Counted from the first letter of the stretch, positions 1 to 8,795 are shown. The stretch: 10,411 nucleotides of DNA from Allomyces macrogynus ATCC 38327 (GCA_000151295.1 GG745369.1:447445-457855); one strand, 5' to 3'. Numbers and translations are program-made. Notes: generated from the sequence alone by a model not told the origin.

Positions 1-385
1 TTGCGGACCGTACGGCGCTCGATGTGGAGCTGATCCAGGTGTGTTTCGACTCGCGTCTTGCTCGCTCGCTCGAGTCGGATTTTTAAACGAACCCCTCTCG
101 CGCGCGTAGGACTACCCGGATTTGGCACCGACGGCGGCCGGAGCGGATGACGTGCTAGTAGACGATGACACGGTGGTCGTGGCCGCTCCCGCACCAGTGC
201 AGCCAGTCCCTGGCGCAGCACTAGCAGCGCCGACCACGAGTCGAGCAACGGCTCCACCGCGCGCTGCACCAACAGCACCAGCGAAACCCGCAGCTCCCGC
301 GGTCGCTGCTGCTACTGCCGCGCCCGCCCCAGCCGCGCCGACGGCGGCCATGGAGGCCTGGCTCGACGATTTTCTGGATTCATGA
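1..385 (+). CDS. 3' end of an unrecognised protein-coding gene, partial
   Basis: The gene enters from the left edge. Positions 3-38 read ADRTALDVELIQ, an intron follows, and from 110 the frame continues DYPDLAPTAAG to a TGA at 383-385. If the intron is ignored, the frame from the left runs into a TAA in about 16 codons, so splicing is needed to join the two parts. The visible tail has a short acidic patch (DDVLVDDD), then about 60 residues dominated by Ala, Pro and Thr that look like a disordered linker, and ends with an amphipathic acidic motif, MEAWLDDFLDS. No domain is recognised and the function is unknown. The gene converges on uS2m with only 66 bp between the two stop codons; that gap (386-451) is A/T-rich and must hold both 3' ends. 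Confidence applies to its being a real coding end, not to any function. Confidence 0.6.
39..109 (+). other. Spliceosomal intron in the left-edge gene (71 nt)
   Basis: The donor GTGTGT follows ATCCAG and the acceptor CGTAG precedes GACTACCCG. Removal joins ...VELIQ to DYPDLAP in phase 0. The intron contains an in-frame TAA and an A/T-rich patch near its middle, and its length matches the other introns in the window. Confidence 0.6.
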
Positions 386-451
386 TTTCCACCCCAAACA
401 AAAGAAGAACAAAAACCAGCTATGTTATAATAGATACCGCCCTCTTCTTTC

Positions 452-1348
452 CTAAAGCATCAGCGGATCCGTCCACACATCACTCGCGCCAGCCGCATGC
501 GCATCCTGGTGCTTCCCGAGCAACGACGTCCCCTGCACCTCATCCACCTCGTGCATATGCCGCTGTGCCAACTTCGCCTTCTCGACCGCCTCAGAGCGTC
601 CGACCGCCGCTTCCCGCGCGAGCGTCTCCGCCACAAGCGCCAACCCAACGGTGCTCTCGTCATTTGCCGGAATCGGGTAGGTCACCCACCGCGGATCCAC
701 GTCCGTGTCAATGACCGCGACCGTCGGGATATTCAGTTTGCGCGCTTCCTTGCACGCGCGCGTCGTCGCCGGGTGTGTCACGTCCAACAGAATCACCAGG
801 TCCGGCTGCGGGCAGGGGCGTCGCCACGTCCGGGTCGTGTGCGACGGCGCCGACCGCGGGGTCCATGGGCACGGGCGTCGCGGCTTGCCGTTTCGCGACC
901 ACTTCCGCCGCGTTCGTGAGTGTCCCGGGCACCCACTCGGTCACGTAGTACTGGTTCGACGACACCGCCGCGTCCTGTGCGATCGCGTGCAGGTCCGGCC
1001 GGTTCGCGACGAAACAGGACCAGGGCCGCCGGTCGCGGCAACGAGCCGGGTGAGTGTCGCCGCGCGGCGCCAGGTGCCCAAGCGTCTGTTCGGGTCGATG
1101 ATGTGGATGCCCTCGCGCGTGCCGAGAATGTACGGCAGGTTGAGCGAGGTCCACCGCGACGGCGCGTGGCCGACGTGCAGGTTGGCGGCAACGAGGTCAC
1201 CGGTCGTGAGCTCCGCGGCGCGGCGCGCCGACGGCGTCGTCGAGACGGCGGGGGTCGCGGTCGCAAGCAGGCGCCGGAGAGCGGGTGCGGTTGCGGCGGG
1301 CGCGGCGCGGCGCGCGGCGAGCGGCCGGAGGAGCGAGCGCGCGAGCAT
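452..1348 (-). CDS. MRP4: Mitochondrial small ribosomal subunit protein uS2m (MRP4-like), frame interrupted
   Basis: uS2m is a structural protein of the mitochondrial 30S-like subunit. The chosen start, at 1348, opens an Arg/Ala/Leu-rich targeting presequence (MLARSLLRPLAARR, then RRLLATAT) typical of matrix import; an in-frame ATG 63 codons upstream would bury it. The family motifs follow in order: HVGH (about residue 58), RWTSLNLPYILGTREGIHIID (65-85), LFVANRP, YYVTEWVPGTLTN, then PDLVILLDVTHP, ACKEARKLNIPTVAVIDTD and YPIPANDES near the C-terminus. The total of about 298 residues suits a fungal mitochondrial S2. The N- and C-terminal parts share one frame, but the middle (about 1020 to 810) lies in another. 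The switches fall near 1012-1025 and 803-817, beside short homopolymers. No residues appear to be missing from the family pattern, so assembly indels are more likely than a pseudogene. It is divergent from ERD1 and convergent with the left-edge gene. Confidence 0.88.
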
Positions 1349-1843
1349 TGTGGTGATGGTCGTCGACTTGGTCCGGGTGCGGATCACGGCGGAAAGGCGA
1401 GTCGCAGCGGTCCAGCGCGGCTTGGGATCAGCGCTGCGGGCGTCGTGCAGCAAGTCGCGCGCCTTGAAGGTCGGCGTGCGCGGGGGAATTGCGGTTGTCG
1501 ACGATGTCGTGCAAATGTGCATTGCAGCAGACGGCAAGCAGCAAGGTGCAAGCAGCTGTTCGGCGTGGGGCCACCTGACGCGCCGCTAGGGCTTGCTTTG
1601 GGTTTGTGCCGATGGTTTGCCGTGTCTCGCAGCTGCGGGTGAGAGACACCGCAAGTTCGCCACATGCTTCTTCTCTCGCGCCTTGGTTGCTGTTGCTCGC
1701 ACCACTCCCCCTCGGCCCTTCCCACGATCGCCACTTTGCCGACGAGCTCCTCGAGCACCAGCGCTTGCATCTGGCCGCACGCGTGCCTGTTTGCCCGCTC
1801 GCCCCGCTCGTCCCGCACCGTCTGGCGCGCTGCCCGTACTGAA
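1349..1843. promoter_or_regulatory. Divergent spacer between uS2m and ERD1
   Basis: This 495-bp interval separates two start codons on opposite strands and presumably carries both promoters and 5' leaders. I see no TATA box and no convincing conserved element. Just before the uS2m ATG, the minus strand is C/A-rich (ACCATCACCACA), resembling the leaders of other genes here. In-frame upstream extensions of both ORFs exist, but their composition is not protein-like and they are taken as leader sequence. Confidence 0.4.
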
Positions 1844-3647
1844 ATGGCGGCTCCTCTTGTGACTGCAGCAACAACTATGATTCCAACGCCGCCAGTACCA
1901 CCAATACCGCCATCCTCGCACCCGACCCTCGCCGTCGCTGCTGCGCTCGTAGCCAGTGCCGTGAACGTGACCGAGATCACGCCAGCATCATCCACACCCG
2001 CAACGATCGCTGCTGCCGCGCACGACGCCCCCTCGCACGTTCTCGCGCTGATCATTCTCGGCCTGGTCCTGTGGGCGCTCAATCTCGCTCTCCTCCCGCG
2101 TTCCGGCGTACCCGTCGGCCGGATCCTGCGTCTCGCGTCGCCGCCGGGACCAGCAAGTACCGACGAACTCGATGTGGAGCTCAAGCCGCCAAAGCAAGTG
2201 GGCGAGCCCGAGGTCAGCGTCAGCCATGCCGCCGCCGACGCGGCCGCGGCACGCTCCACCATGTGGGGCACGCTCGCGGTTGCGTGCTGGCTCGGCGCCG
2301 TCGTCGCAGCCGCGCACGCGTTCGAGTACGTCGACACGTACCCGGCGGTGCTCTATGCGATTGTCATGGGGATCGTAGTGTGTCCGCTGAACGTTGCGGG
2401 GAAGCGCGAGCGGTATACGTTCGTGCGGTACGGGTTTGATTCGCGCGTCGTTTGGAGCCAGGGGATTCGCGACTGATCGTTGCTTGAACAGTGCCCTCGG
2501 CCGTCTCTTCAGTCTAAACCTCGCGCTGCCCGTGTCGCTCGCCGACGTGATCCTCGCCGATATCCTGACCAGTTTCGCGCGTGTGTTTGGCGACTGGTAT
2601 ACGAGTTTGGGACCCAACATGCCGTGGCCCGACCTGGTCGTGCCGTTTCTCGTGAGGTACCTGTGCACTCTTATAATCACTCGCAATAAATTACTCTTTC
2701 TTCTGACTCGCTGCTGCGTACCGTCAATCAGCGTCCCGTACCTCGTGCGGTTCAAGCAGTGCCTCGCCGAGCTGTTGCGCGAACACTATAAGCCCGCCGC
2801 CGTCATCGACGAGCCCACGACCGACGACCACGCGTCCGACTCGGACACCGACGCCGCCGACGAGACGGCGCCACCGCTCCCGCAATACCGGCGCAACTCG
2901 CACCCGAAACCGCCAGTCCGCGCCGCGTACCTGCCGCTCCCACCAACGCCCTGGCACCGTCACCTCGCGAACATGGCCAAGTACGCGTCGGCACTCCCCG
3001 TCATCTACCTCGCGGCATTACGGCACCACGCGCAGCACCGCGCGTCGCTCGCGATTGCGATCGACACGTCCCCCACGGTCATCACCGAATCCGCCCACAC
3101 CGCATCGCCCACGACGACCACGGCGCTCCTCACGACCGCCTGGATCGCATCGCTCCTGATCAACTCGCTCCTGTCCTTCTACTGGGACGTCTTCCTCGAC
3201 TGGTCCCTCGGCCGGCGGCCCGTACACACGCGGTTCCCGACACTCACGCGGGCGCGACGGCAATCGCGGACGGCCGTCTACTATACCGCCATGGTCGTCG
3301 ACTTTATCTTGCGGTTCCTCTGGGCACTGCGTCTCTCAGCGCTCGTCGTGCCCTCGGCCGCAGCCATGTCCGCGGCCGAAGTCGCGCGGCGCGGGATGTG
3401 GTGCTTTTTGCGGATTGAGAGCGAGTGGTGCGCGAATGTGGAGAAGAGGCGAGGGTCCGGCGCGAGGACGGATTTCGGGAGGGATGTGGGGAGTGCTGGT
3501 GGCGGAGGTGCGCATTGGCGTATGGCGCGGCCGTGGGCGCCGGACGCGTTGGTGCCGAGGGTGTATTCGGCGGTCGAGGAGGGAGAGTCGCCAGTGGGGT
3601 CTGTCGAGGAGTTAGGTCGGGGAGAGCGGGAGAAGCATCGGGATTGA
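1844..3647 (+). CDS. ERD1: ERD1-like EXS-family Golgi membrane protein
   Basis: Three exons (1844-2427, 2492-2656, 2732-3647) encode about 554 residues. The EXS family includes XPR1/SYG1 phosphate exporters. Yeast Erd1 lacks the SPX domain, sits in the Golgi, is needed to retain ER luminal proteins and to recycle Golgi glycosyltransferases, and is linked to phosphate export from the Golgi lumen. Here the N-terminus is Ala/Pro/Thr-rich, with hydrophobic segments at about 65-84, 141-160 and 167-181. Splicing then gives SLADVILADILTSFARVFGDW and VPYLVRFKQCLAE, followed by a hydrophilic acidic loop (DDHASDSDTDAADE), ANMAKYASALPVIYLA, the EXS signature NSLLSFYWDVFLDWSLG, and DFILRFLWALRLS. No SPX domain is visible. 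The C-terminal 100 residues are Gly/Arg-rich and less conserved. The start is the first ATG in a reasonable context (GAAATGG); an in-frame ATG at 1664 would add 60 residues of non-conserved sequence. Both introns are required to restore family motifs, and no frameshift is seen. Confidence 0.85.
2428..2491 (+). other. ERD1 intron 1 (64 nt)
   Basis: The donor GTACGG follows TTCGTGCG and the acceptor is GAACAG. A likely branch site, CTGAT, lies about 17 nt before the acceptor. Splicing in phase 2 joins ...RYTFV-R to ALGRLFSLN. The unspliced frame ends in TGA at 2474-2476. Confidence 0.75.
2657..2731 (+). other. ERD1 intron 2 (75 nt)
   Basis: The donor is GTACCT and the acceptor CAATCAG, with a CTGAC branch-like motif at about 2703. 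The intron has no stop in frame, so the reading frame stays open if it is retained, but splicing turns an atypical insertion into the contiguous family segment PFLVSVPYLVRFKQCL. It is A/T-richer than the flanking exons. Confidence 0.75.
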
Positions 3648-3666
3648 TGCCGGGTGGGGGAGGAGG

Positions 3667-3672
3667 AATAAA
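3667..3672 (+). terminator. AATAAA polyadenylation signal candidate for ERD1
   Basis: A perfect AATAAA lies 20 nt after the ERD1 stop codon in otherwise G-rich sequence, followed by a T-rich/GT stretch (CGTTCTTGTGTC). Position and motif suit a cleavage and polyadenylation signal. Confidence 0.5.
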
Positions 3673-4365
3673 TCGTTCTTGTGTCAAGGAACGAAGCCAT
3701 GGTAACGTGCTCTCGTGTGGGCGTGATGCGAACCGAAACCCAAAAACAAAGCAAAAACATAGCCCCCTGCCAGAAAGTCGTTGCAAACAGATCATGACAT
3801 GTGCGTCTTTGACCAACTGGTGCCTGTCAGGAATGAACCAGCAGGCGCCTGGACTCATGTCTGCTGTCATGTTGAAGCACTGCTCACACCCTCCCACTAC
3901 GTATCGTCAACGAGTAGTACTGGCCAAATCCACCAAGTTTCTGCCGTCTACACATGGCAACCACACAAAATCACGATGTGGGCATTGACCAGCTTTGTGG
4001 GCTACACAACAGGCAACTGGCTCTTGAGATGTATCAGGTTTGTCCAAACTCTCCATCAACATTGCTCTCTAGTCCGAATCTTCAGTCAAGGCTGTGAGAT
4101 TTCTGTTTCAAAAATGAAAGGATGCCCACACCCAAGCTTCTGGATTTCAAGGACGTGAATGCCTACTACTTTGGGTTGCCAACTTGAACGCCTTCATGCT
4201 GGGCGCAAAGCGGTGGACATAATTGGGGATAATGCTGGTGTCGATCTTGTGTGAAAAAAACGTAAAGCCGCTCAACATTGGGGGCAACTCAGATACATCA
4301 CCATGCAGTGCCTCATTTTGTCACCTGCTTGTCTATATTGACGACTCGCCCCCAACCTGCCACAC

Positions 4366-4692
4366 TCATGTTGGGTTGTCAAACGCCAAGAACGTGTTGT
4401 TCAATACGACCAGCGGCACCAATTGTTTTGGCCAGTCGCTGTCAGTGGGCGGCGGGAAGGACGATTTCAGGACATGCATGATGAGGATCCAGACGCCTGA
4501 GCGTTCATGGAGGTGGAGAAGAACAGGGTGTATGTGTGTGGTGGTGGTGGGCTGTGCCTGCCCTGTTCTCTGACTTCTGCAAGGGCAAGTCACAGTCGGA
4601 TTTGGTCGCTTTACATTCCTAGTGCATCCTTCTCTTCTGCTTGCTGCGATTGCAGTGGGTGCAGGCGATAGAATGTCACGCGACTTTGATCA
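4366..4692 (-). pseudogene. Degenerate duplicate of part of SEC63
   Basis: Read on the minus strand, this segment encodes FPPPTDSDWPKQLVPLVV and LNNTFLAFDNP, matching FPPPADRDRPKQLVPPVV and LNGTFLAFDDP of the neighbouring SEC63 gene. At nucleotide level it aligns with about 5796-6117. In one ungapped 75-nt stretch I count 60 identities, and 12 of the 15 differences are C-to-T or G-to-A relative to SEC63, about half at CpG. Weaker similarity continues through the lysine-rich segment (6041-6117 in SEC63), where the copy has indels and stops. The N-terminal membrane and J domains are not present nearby. It is therefore a truncated, non-functional relic in the same orientation as the parent, about 1.4 kb away. 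The exact ends are uncertain by tens of bases. Confidence 0.8.
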
Positions 4693-5307
4693 TGTGCATT
4701 AGGGATGAAGCCAGACTGGCGAGCCCAGGAGCGGCTGAATGATATTGTTGGGCATGCAAGACAAGTATTATTGATGAAAAAGTGATGGTGTGCTGAGCAG
4801 CCAGGAGGGCAAACAATCAGCAGCCCAAAGCACAATCACAAAGTGCAAGATCCCAAAAATCGACTACAACAAGGCAATCACTGAGCAAAGCAAAGCCGAC
4901 AAGTGACTGACGAATGCAGCTCACTTGATGTGTGCAAGAGCCCAGGTTTGAACTGGAAGTGCCAGTGGATTGCACTTGTCACATCACGCCTGATGTGTTG
5001 GCCCACTGGCTAATGTCTGGCCAAGCAAAAGAGGTCCAGGGACGAGTCGCCTGTGCAGTTGGGACTTCCAAAAGGATTGGATTGGATTAGGTCAACCAAT
5101 TCGAAAGTTGGCTCCTTGAGACTCGCCCTGCAGGACAAGTGCATCAGCATGAGCCACCACAAAAAGTGAACACAGCTGGACAGGAAACACATATCAGTCA
5201 TGAGAGCGCCCATAGTTTTCAGGGTAGCATAATTAAGAAATGCGGTCTCGTCCTATTCACTGCCACTGGATTGAGAATTGTCACACTGGGCACACAAGCA
5301 ACATGTT

Positions 5308-5368
5308 GGTCAGTCCCCAGATTCGAACTGAGGGGCCCATGCTCTGCAGCGACTGGCCTACAACGACC
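5308..5368 (-). pseudogene. tRNA-like relic lacking an anticodon arm
   Basis: The minus strand carries a good T arm, CTCAG-TTCGAAT-CTGGG (five pairs including one G-T), preceded by a D-arm-like segment (TAGGCCAGTCGCTGCAGAGC, ending in the usual AGAGC). The ends GGTCGTT and ACTGACC can pair with one mismatch. Between the D and T arms only a few bases remain, too short for an anticodon arm, and two D-stem pairs are lost. It could be a decayed tRNA gene or the head of a tRNA-derived SINE. It cannot be a functional tRNA as it stands. Confidence 0.35.
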
Positions 5369-5518
5369 TTGGTTGGCCTGATGAGAGAGAAGTGGCCTTT
5401 GGCTTGCCACGATGATTCGTGAGACCAAGAACAGAGCGCAGCTTCTTGACGACCAGCTCAAGAGACGAAAGGCACATCCTCAAACGATACATTCCAACCA
5501 AGAAACATACAATCTCCC

Positions 5519-7616
5519 TCACTCCTCCTCCTCCTCCTCCCCATCCACCTCCTCCTGCCCCTCCACCTTCTCTCCACCCTCCACCACACCCTCTGCCTTA
5601 CTCTTCCCCATCATCGCCAACCGCTGCTTCTTCGACCACTGCTCCAGCTTCACTTTCACCCCCCGCTCGGCCCTGACCTCCTGCACGTTCCCAGCCACCA
5701 CCACATTCATCCCGAGCACGCCCGGCCGGCCCAGCCCTTGGACCGCCACGGGCACCGTGACCTTCCCGCCCTCCTCGACCGCGCTGCGCACGCGCGGATC
5801 ATCGAATGCCAGGAACGTGCCGTTCAGCACGACCGGCGGCACCAGCTGTTTCGGGCGGTCGCGGTCGGCGGGCGGCGGGAACGTGTTGCGCGGGTCGAGC
5901 ACGACAAGCACCCACAGCCCCGCGCGCTTCGAGGTCGGGAAGTACGGCGTGCACGCGTGCGGCGGCGGCGGGGTCGCGGAAGTGCCGTCAGTGCTGGCGG
6001 TGGGCAGGTCGCGGTCGGCGGCCTTGCGCTCCTTGCGCGTCATCTTCTTCTTGCCCGCGGCCGTCGTCGTCACCGTGGGTGCGGGCGACGGCACCTCGCG
6101 CGGCTTCAGTTCACCCGACGACGCAAAAGTATCGGCCACGGTCCCGATCGCAACGGTCACGAGCACGGCAATGTCCTTGGACTCGGCGTGCGGCGGGACG
6201 CCGAGTTTCGAGTCGACCGCGGACACTGCCGTCACCGAAACCGTTGGGAACCCGAGCGCCGCCGCGCGCAGTTCGTCCACCTGCGCCTCGGTCAAGATCC
6301 CGGTCGGCACGAGGGTCGCGACGAGGGTCTCGCGCGGGATCCCCGCGAACCCAGCGACCGAGTTGGCCGACTTGCCGAACTTGTCGCTCACCACCTTCAC
6401 GACCTTGGCATCCACGTGCGGGAGTTGCAGCAGCGTGTGCGCGAGCGTTTGGTCCTTGACGCTCCCCGAGGGCGGCACCGCAGTCACCACGGCGCGCGCG
6501 AGGTTCAGTGCGCGCTCGACGTCGGCCCAGGGGCCGCGCTGCACGGCGGCACCCCACGGCCAGGTCGGCGAGTTGGCCGCACGCGCGGATGAAGTCGGGC
6601 AGCGGGCGCGGGAGGACGCGGTAGAGGTGCGCGTAGAGGGCGAGTTCGTTGGGCGATGCCGAGGTGGGGACGGTGGACGGGAGGAGCGGGCGGAGGGACG
6701 CGGCTTCGGTGTCGGTCAGGACGGCCGGGTCCGAGTGCGAGGTCGCGATCAGCGAGATGAGCGCGGTGGTGGTGGTGGCCGACGGGGAGTCGGCTTGGAT
6801 GCGGTCGATCGAAGATTTCAGGATCCCTGATTTGTTGCGAGGTGGAGAAGATGAGCACGCAGGTCACACCTTCCAGCCCAGCAGCACGAGCAACGTACCA
6901 TCCGCCGCGTACTTGCGACTGCCATACCACCAGGACGCAAACGCTGCGGGCACCAACACTAACAGCCCCAGGTACCCCATGACGACCACATTCGTCTGCA
7001 TCATCCACGAAGGCAACCCGATCCCAAACGACATGCCCATGGGCCCGTCGGGGTTCCCGTATTTCTCAAAATTCTCGCGCGCCTTGGCGTCGGTCAAGAC
7101 CTTGTAGGCTTTAGCAATTTCGACAAACCGCGCCTCGGCCTGCTTGCGCTGCGAGGCCGGCACCTTGTCCGGGTGCTCGGTCAACGACAGTTGCCGGTAG
7201 GCCTTGCGCACGGTCGCGCGGTCGGCGCCCTCGGCGACGCCGAGCGTCGCGTGCGGGTCGAACAGTTGGACCGAGGGGGCGGAAGTGGCCACTTGGTAGG
7301 CCGTGTACGCGAGCGCGATCCACCCGAGAATGACCAGCGCGCGAATGATCAGACGACGCCGGGTGCCCGTGGCCGCGACTTTGGTGTGCGGCGCGCGCGC
7401 GGCGCGCTGCGCCGTGCACGCCGAGCAGGTGCATTGAGCGGCATTCTTGTCGTTGCCGTCGAGCGCGCGCTCCGAGGGCGCGGCGGCGGCAGTCGAGGAG
7501 TCGGACGAAGGTGCGCGCAAGAAGACGAGCCAGGTGGCGGGCACGACGAGCAGGACCAAAAAAGTCAGCACGACGTAGTAGGCCTCGGCGCTCGACGACT
7601 CGTAGCGCAGCGCCAT
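5519..7616 (-). CDS. SEC63: SEC63, ER translocon J-domain subunit, with one frameshift
   Basis: Sec63 recruits luminal Hsp70 (BiP/Kar2) to the Sec61 channel for protein translocation into the ER. Exon 1 (7616-6899) gives a first membrane span (about 12-34), a Cys/Ala-rich loop, a second span (88-110), a luminal J domain (119-186) with the diagnostic HPD at 148-150, and a third span (209-229). Exon 2 (6826-5519) gives the cytosolic Sec63/Brl region (ELALYAHLYRVLPRPLPDF, then PWADVERALNLARAVV), a lysine-rich linker (KKKMTRKERK), a beta-rich segment ending near WSKKQRLAMMGK, and an acidic tail EEEEEE, as in yeast, where the acidic tail binds Sec62. The corrected length is about 674 aa, close to yeast's 663. 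A single extra base in the C4 run at 6552-6555 breaks the frame between ...LADLAVG and AAVQRGPW; removing one C restores a continuous family match, so an assembly error is likely. The start ATG follows a C/A-rich leader. It is divergent from TAF11. Confidence 0.9.
6827..6898 (-). other. SEC63 intron (72 nt)
   Basis: On the minus strand the donor is GTACGT and the acceptor AAATCAG. Splicing in phase 1 joins YAAD-G to ILKSSIDRIQ. An unspliced message meets TGA after ...LLGWKV. A later GTGTGA could be a donor, but it does not give the correct phase. Confidence 0.8.
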
Positions 7617-8190
7617 TGCGGTGGTGGTGGTGGCCGGTGACCGCGCGGGATCACAGCGTCACGAAAGGGTCGCGGTCGCGAGCAGGTTGCTGGCTGGAGA
7701 CGGGTCGCGCGCGGCTGCTGCGAGCACGGGCGCGCGTTGGGACTTGGTGTCGAGAGCTGCAGCTGCTGATGAGCTTCACGTCGCCTTCTTCCTTGACGTG
7801 CGTGTGCGCGTCGTCGGCGTCGTGGTCGTCGCGAGCAGCACGCCCGGGACGTGCTGCTGGCCGGATCACGGCGACAGCGGCCGCCGCCAGCACAGGAGCG
7901 ATCTGGGTCACGCCGCGGTGATGGGTGTGGCAGGCAGATGCACCGCAAGCGACTTGGCTCGTCCCTTGCTCCCTCCTCAGTCGCCGCCATCACCGACCCA
8001 AGCTTCCAGCCAGCCCGCCGCGCACGCCAGCACGGCGAGCACGCGCACTCGACGTAGTTCCTGCCGCAGACGCTGTACCGACTGCGTTGCCCGCACGAAC
8101 CGCGACCGCGCCGGCGCATCTGTGACACGACACGGCACCCGTCCCCGATCCAATCTCCAACCAACCAACCAACCAACCAACCAACCAACC
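7617..8190. promoter_or_regulatory. Divergent spacer between SEC63 and TAF11
   Basis: This 574-bp interval lies between two opposed start codons and must contain both promoters. On the SEC63 side the ATG is preceded by a short run of CCA triplets (7620-7632, read on the minus strand). On the TAF11 side it is preceded by eight CCAA units. No TATA box is evident. A minus-strand 86-codon ORF (7911-7651) starts MTQIAPVLAAAA, but it is Arg/Ala-rich with no recognisable domain and is not called. Confidence 0.4.
8157..8190 (+). repeat. (CCAA)8 microsatellite abutting the TAF11 start codon
   Basis: Eight perfect CCAA units (8157-8188) plus CC lead directly into ATGG. It lies in the 5' leader, lacks G and T, and is therefore probably unstructured RNA. 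Confidence 0.9.
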
Positions 8191-8795
8191 ATGGCCACGC
8201 CCGTGCCGCCGCCGCGCAGCCGCACGAGCACTGCGCCCGGCGACCTCGACGCGGGCGACGGCGCGTCGCCCGCCCCTGGCCGCACCAATCCCCCCAGCAC
8301 CGACCCCACCGCGCAGCCCGCGGCCGCGCCGACCGTGCACTTCGCCTACCGCGCCGACGAGTCGCTGCTGCACGACATGATCGAGCACCTCTGCAGTCCC
8401 GACCAGCGCGACCGGTACTATGCCTACCGCCGCATCAAGTTCCCGCACGCGCCCGTGAAACGGCTCATGACGCAGGCGACCGGTGGGGCCACGGCGCCGA
8501 ATAAGCATATGCCGATGGTCGTGGCCGCCGTGACGCGGACCTACTTGTCGCAGGTGTTGGATGAGGCAAGGGCGGCGATGCGGGATGCGGGGAAAGATCC
8601 GAGGGGGACGCTGCGGGTCGAGGATTTGCGTGAGGGGTATCGGCGGTATCACGCCAAGCAAGGTATGTTGTTTCGGTGGGTGCGGGGGATGGGGGGTGGG
8701 GGTCTCATCCTGACACGGTCGATGGGATGGTCGTAGGCGCGCACGTACTGCAGGCGCCGCATGCGGGCACGCTCGGCAAGCGGCGGCGGTTCTGA
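8191..8795 (+). CDS. TAF11: TFIID subunit TAF11 (histone-fold protein)
   Basis: TAF11 pairs with TAF13 through histone folds inside TFIID and helps load TBP on promoters. Two exons (8191-8662, 8737-8795) encode 176 residues. Residues 1-50 are a Pro/Ala/Thr-rich disordered tail. The histone fold follows: DQRDRYYAYRRIKFPHAPVKR (71-91), the characteristic TAF11 helix with its R-Y---RR pattern, then MVVAAVTRTYLSQVLDEARAA (109-129) and LRVEDLREGYRRYHAKQG (141-158). The second exon adds a short basic end, GKRRRF, comparable to the Lys/Arg-rich C-terminal tail of animal TAF11. The start ATG sits in CCAACCATGG and gives the usual short N-terminus; upstream extension in frame is non-conserved. No frame defect was seen. 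Confidence 0.88.
8663..8736 (+). other. TAF11 intron (74 nt)
   Basis: The donor is GTATGT and the acceptor GGTCGTAG, with a CTGAC branch-like motif at 8710-8714. Splicing in phase 1 joins HAKQ-G to AHVLQAPH. Without splicing the frame ends at the TAG inside the acceptor. Confidence 0.75.

Larger units (their letters stand above)
3648..5518. other. CpG-poor gene-free interval containing decayed sequences
   Basis: This roughly 1.87-kb stretch has no supportable intact gene. Composition changes from GC-rich, CpG-rich exons to TG/CA-rich DNA: I count 12 CpG in the 540 nt from 4681 to 5220, and none from 4741 to 4860, while the single 60-nt line 5821-5880 in SEC63 holds 12. Open frames here (for example 3781-4158 on the plus strand) have no recognisable domain. 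Within it are a mutated SEC63 fragment and a tRNA-like relic. The pattern fits old, formerly methylated, non-functional DNA. No transposase, terminal repeats or target-site duplication were seen. Confidence 0.6.

Noticed and set aside
803..1025. Programmed frameshifting in uS2m
   Set aside because: There is no slippery heptamer or stimulatory structure evident at the junctions. No such mechanism is known for this family, and SEC63 shows a similar homopolymer-linked break.
2684..2689. AATAAA inside ERD1
   Set aside because: It falls within the second intron, upstream of conserved coding sequence, so it is unlikely to be a 3' end signal.
3781..4158. Plus-strand 125-codon ORF in the CpG-poor interval
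   Set aside because: It has no domain and lies in visibly decayed DNA. Lower GC and loss of CpG do not match the codon use of the real genes around it.
5412..6830. Long plus-strand open frame (472 codons) opposite SEC63 exon 2
   Set aside because: It is antisense to a clearly conserved gene. Its product is low-complexity Ser/Thr/Arg/Gly with no domain, and GC-rich codons suppress stop codons on the opposite strand.
7651..7911. Minus-strand 86-codon ORF upstream of SEC63
   Set aside because: It is Arg/Ala-rich, has no recognisable family and lies within the divergent promoter. It could be a leader ORF, but nothing supports translation.
8157..8190. CRISPR-like or protein-binding repeat array
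   Set aside because: The units are 4 bp without spacers, so it is a simple microsatellite.
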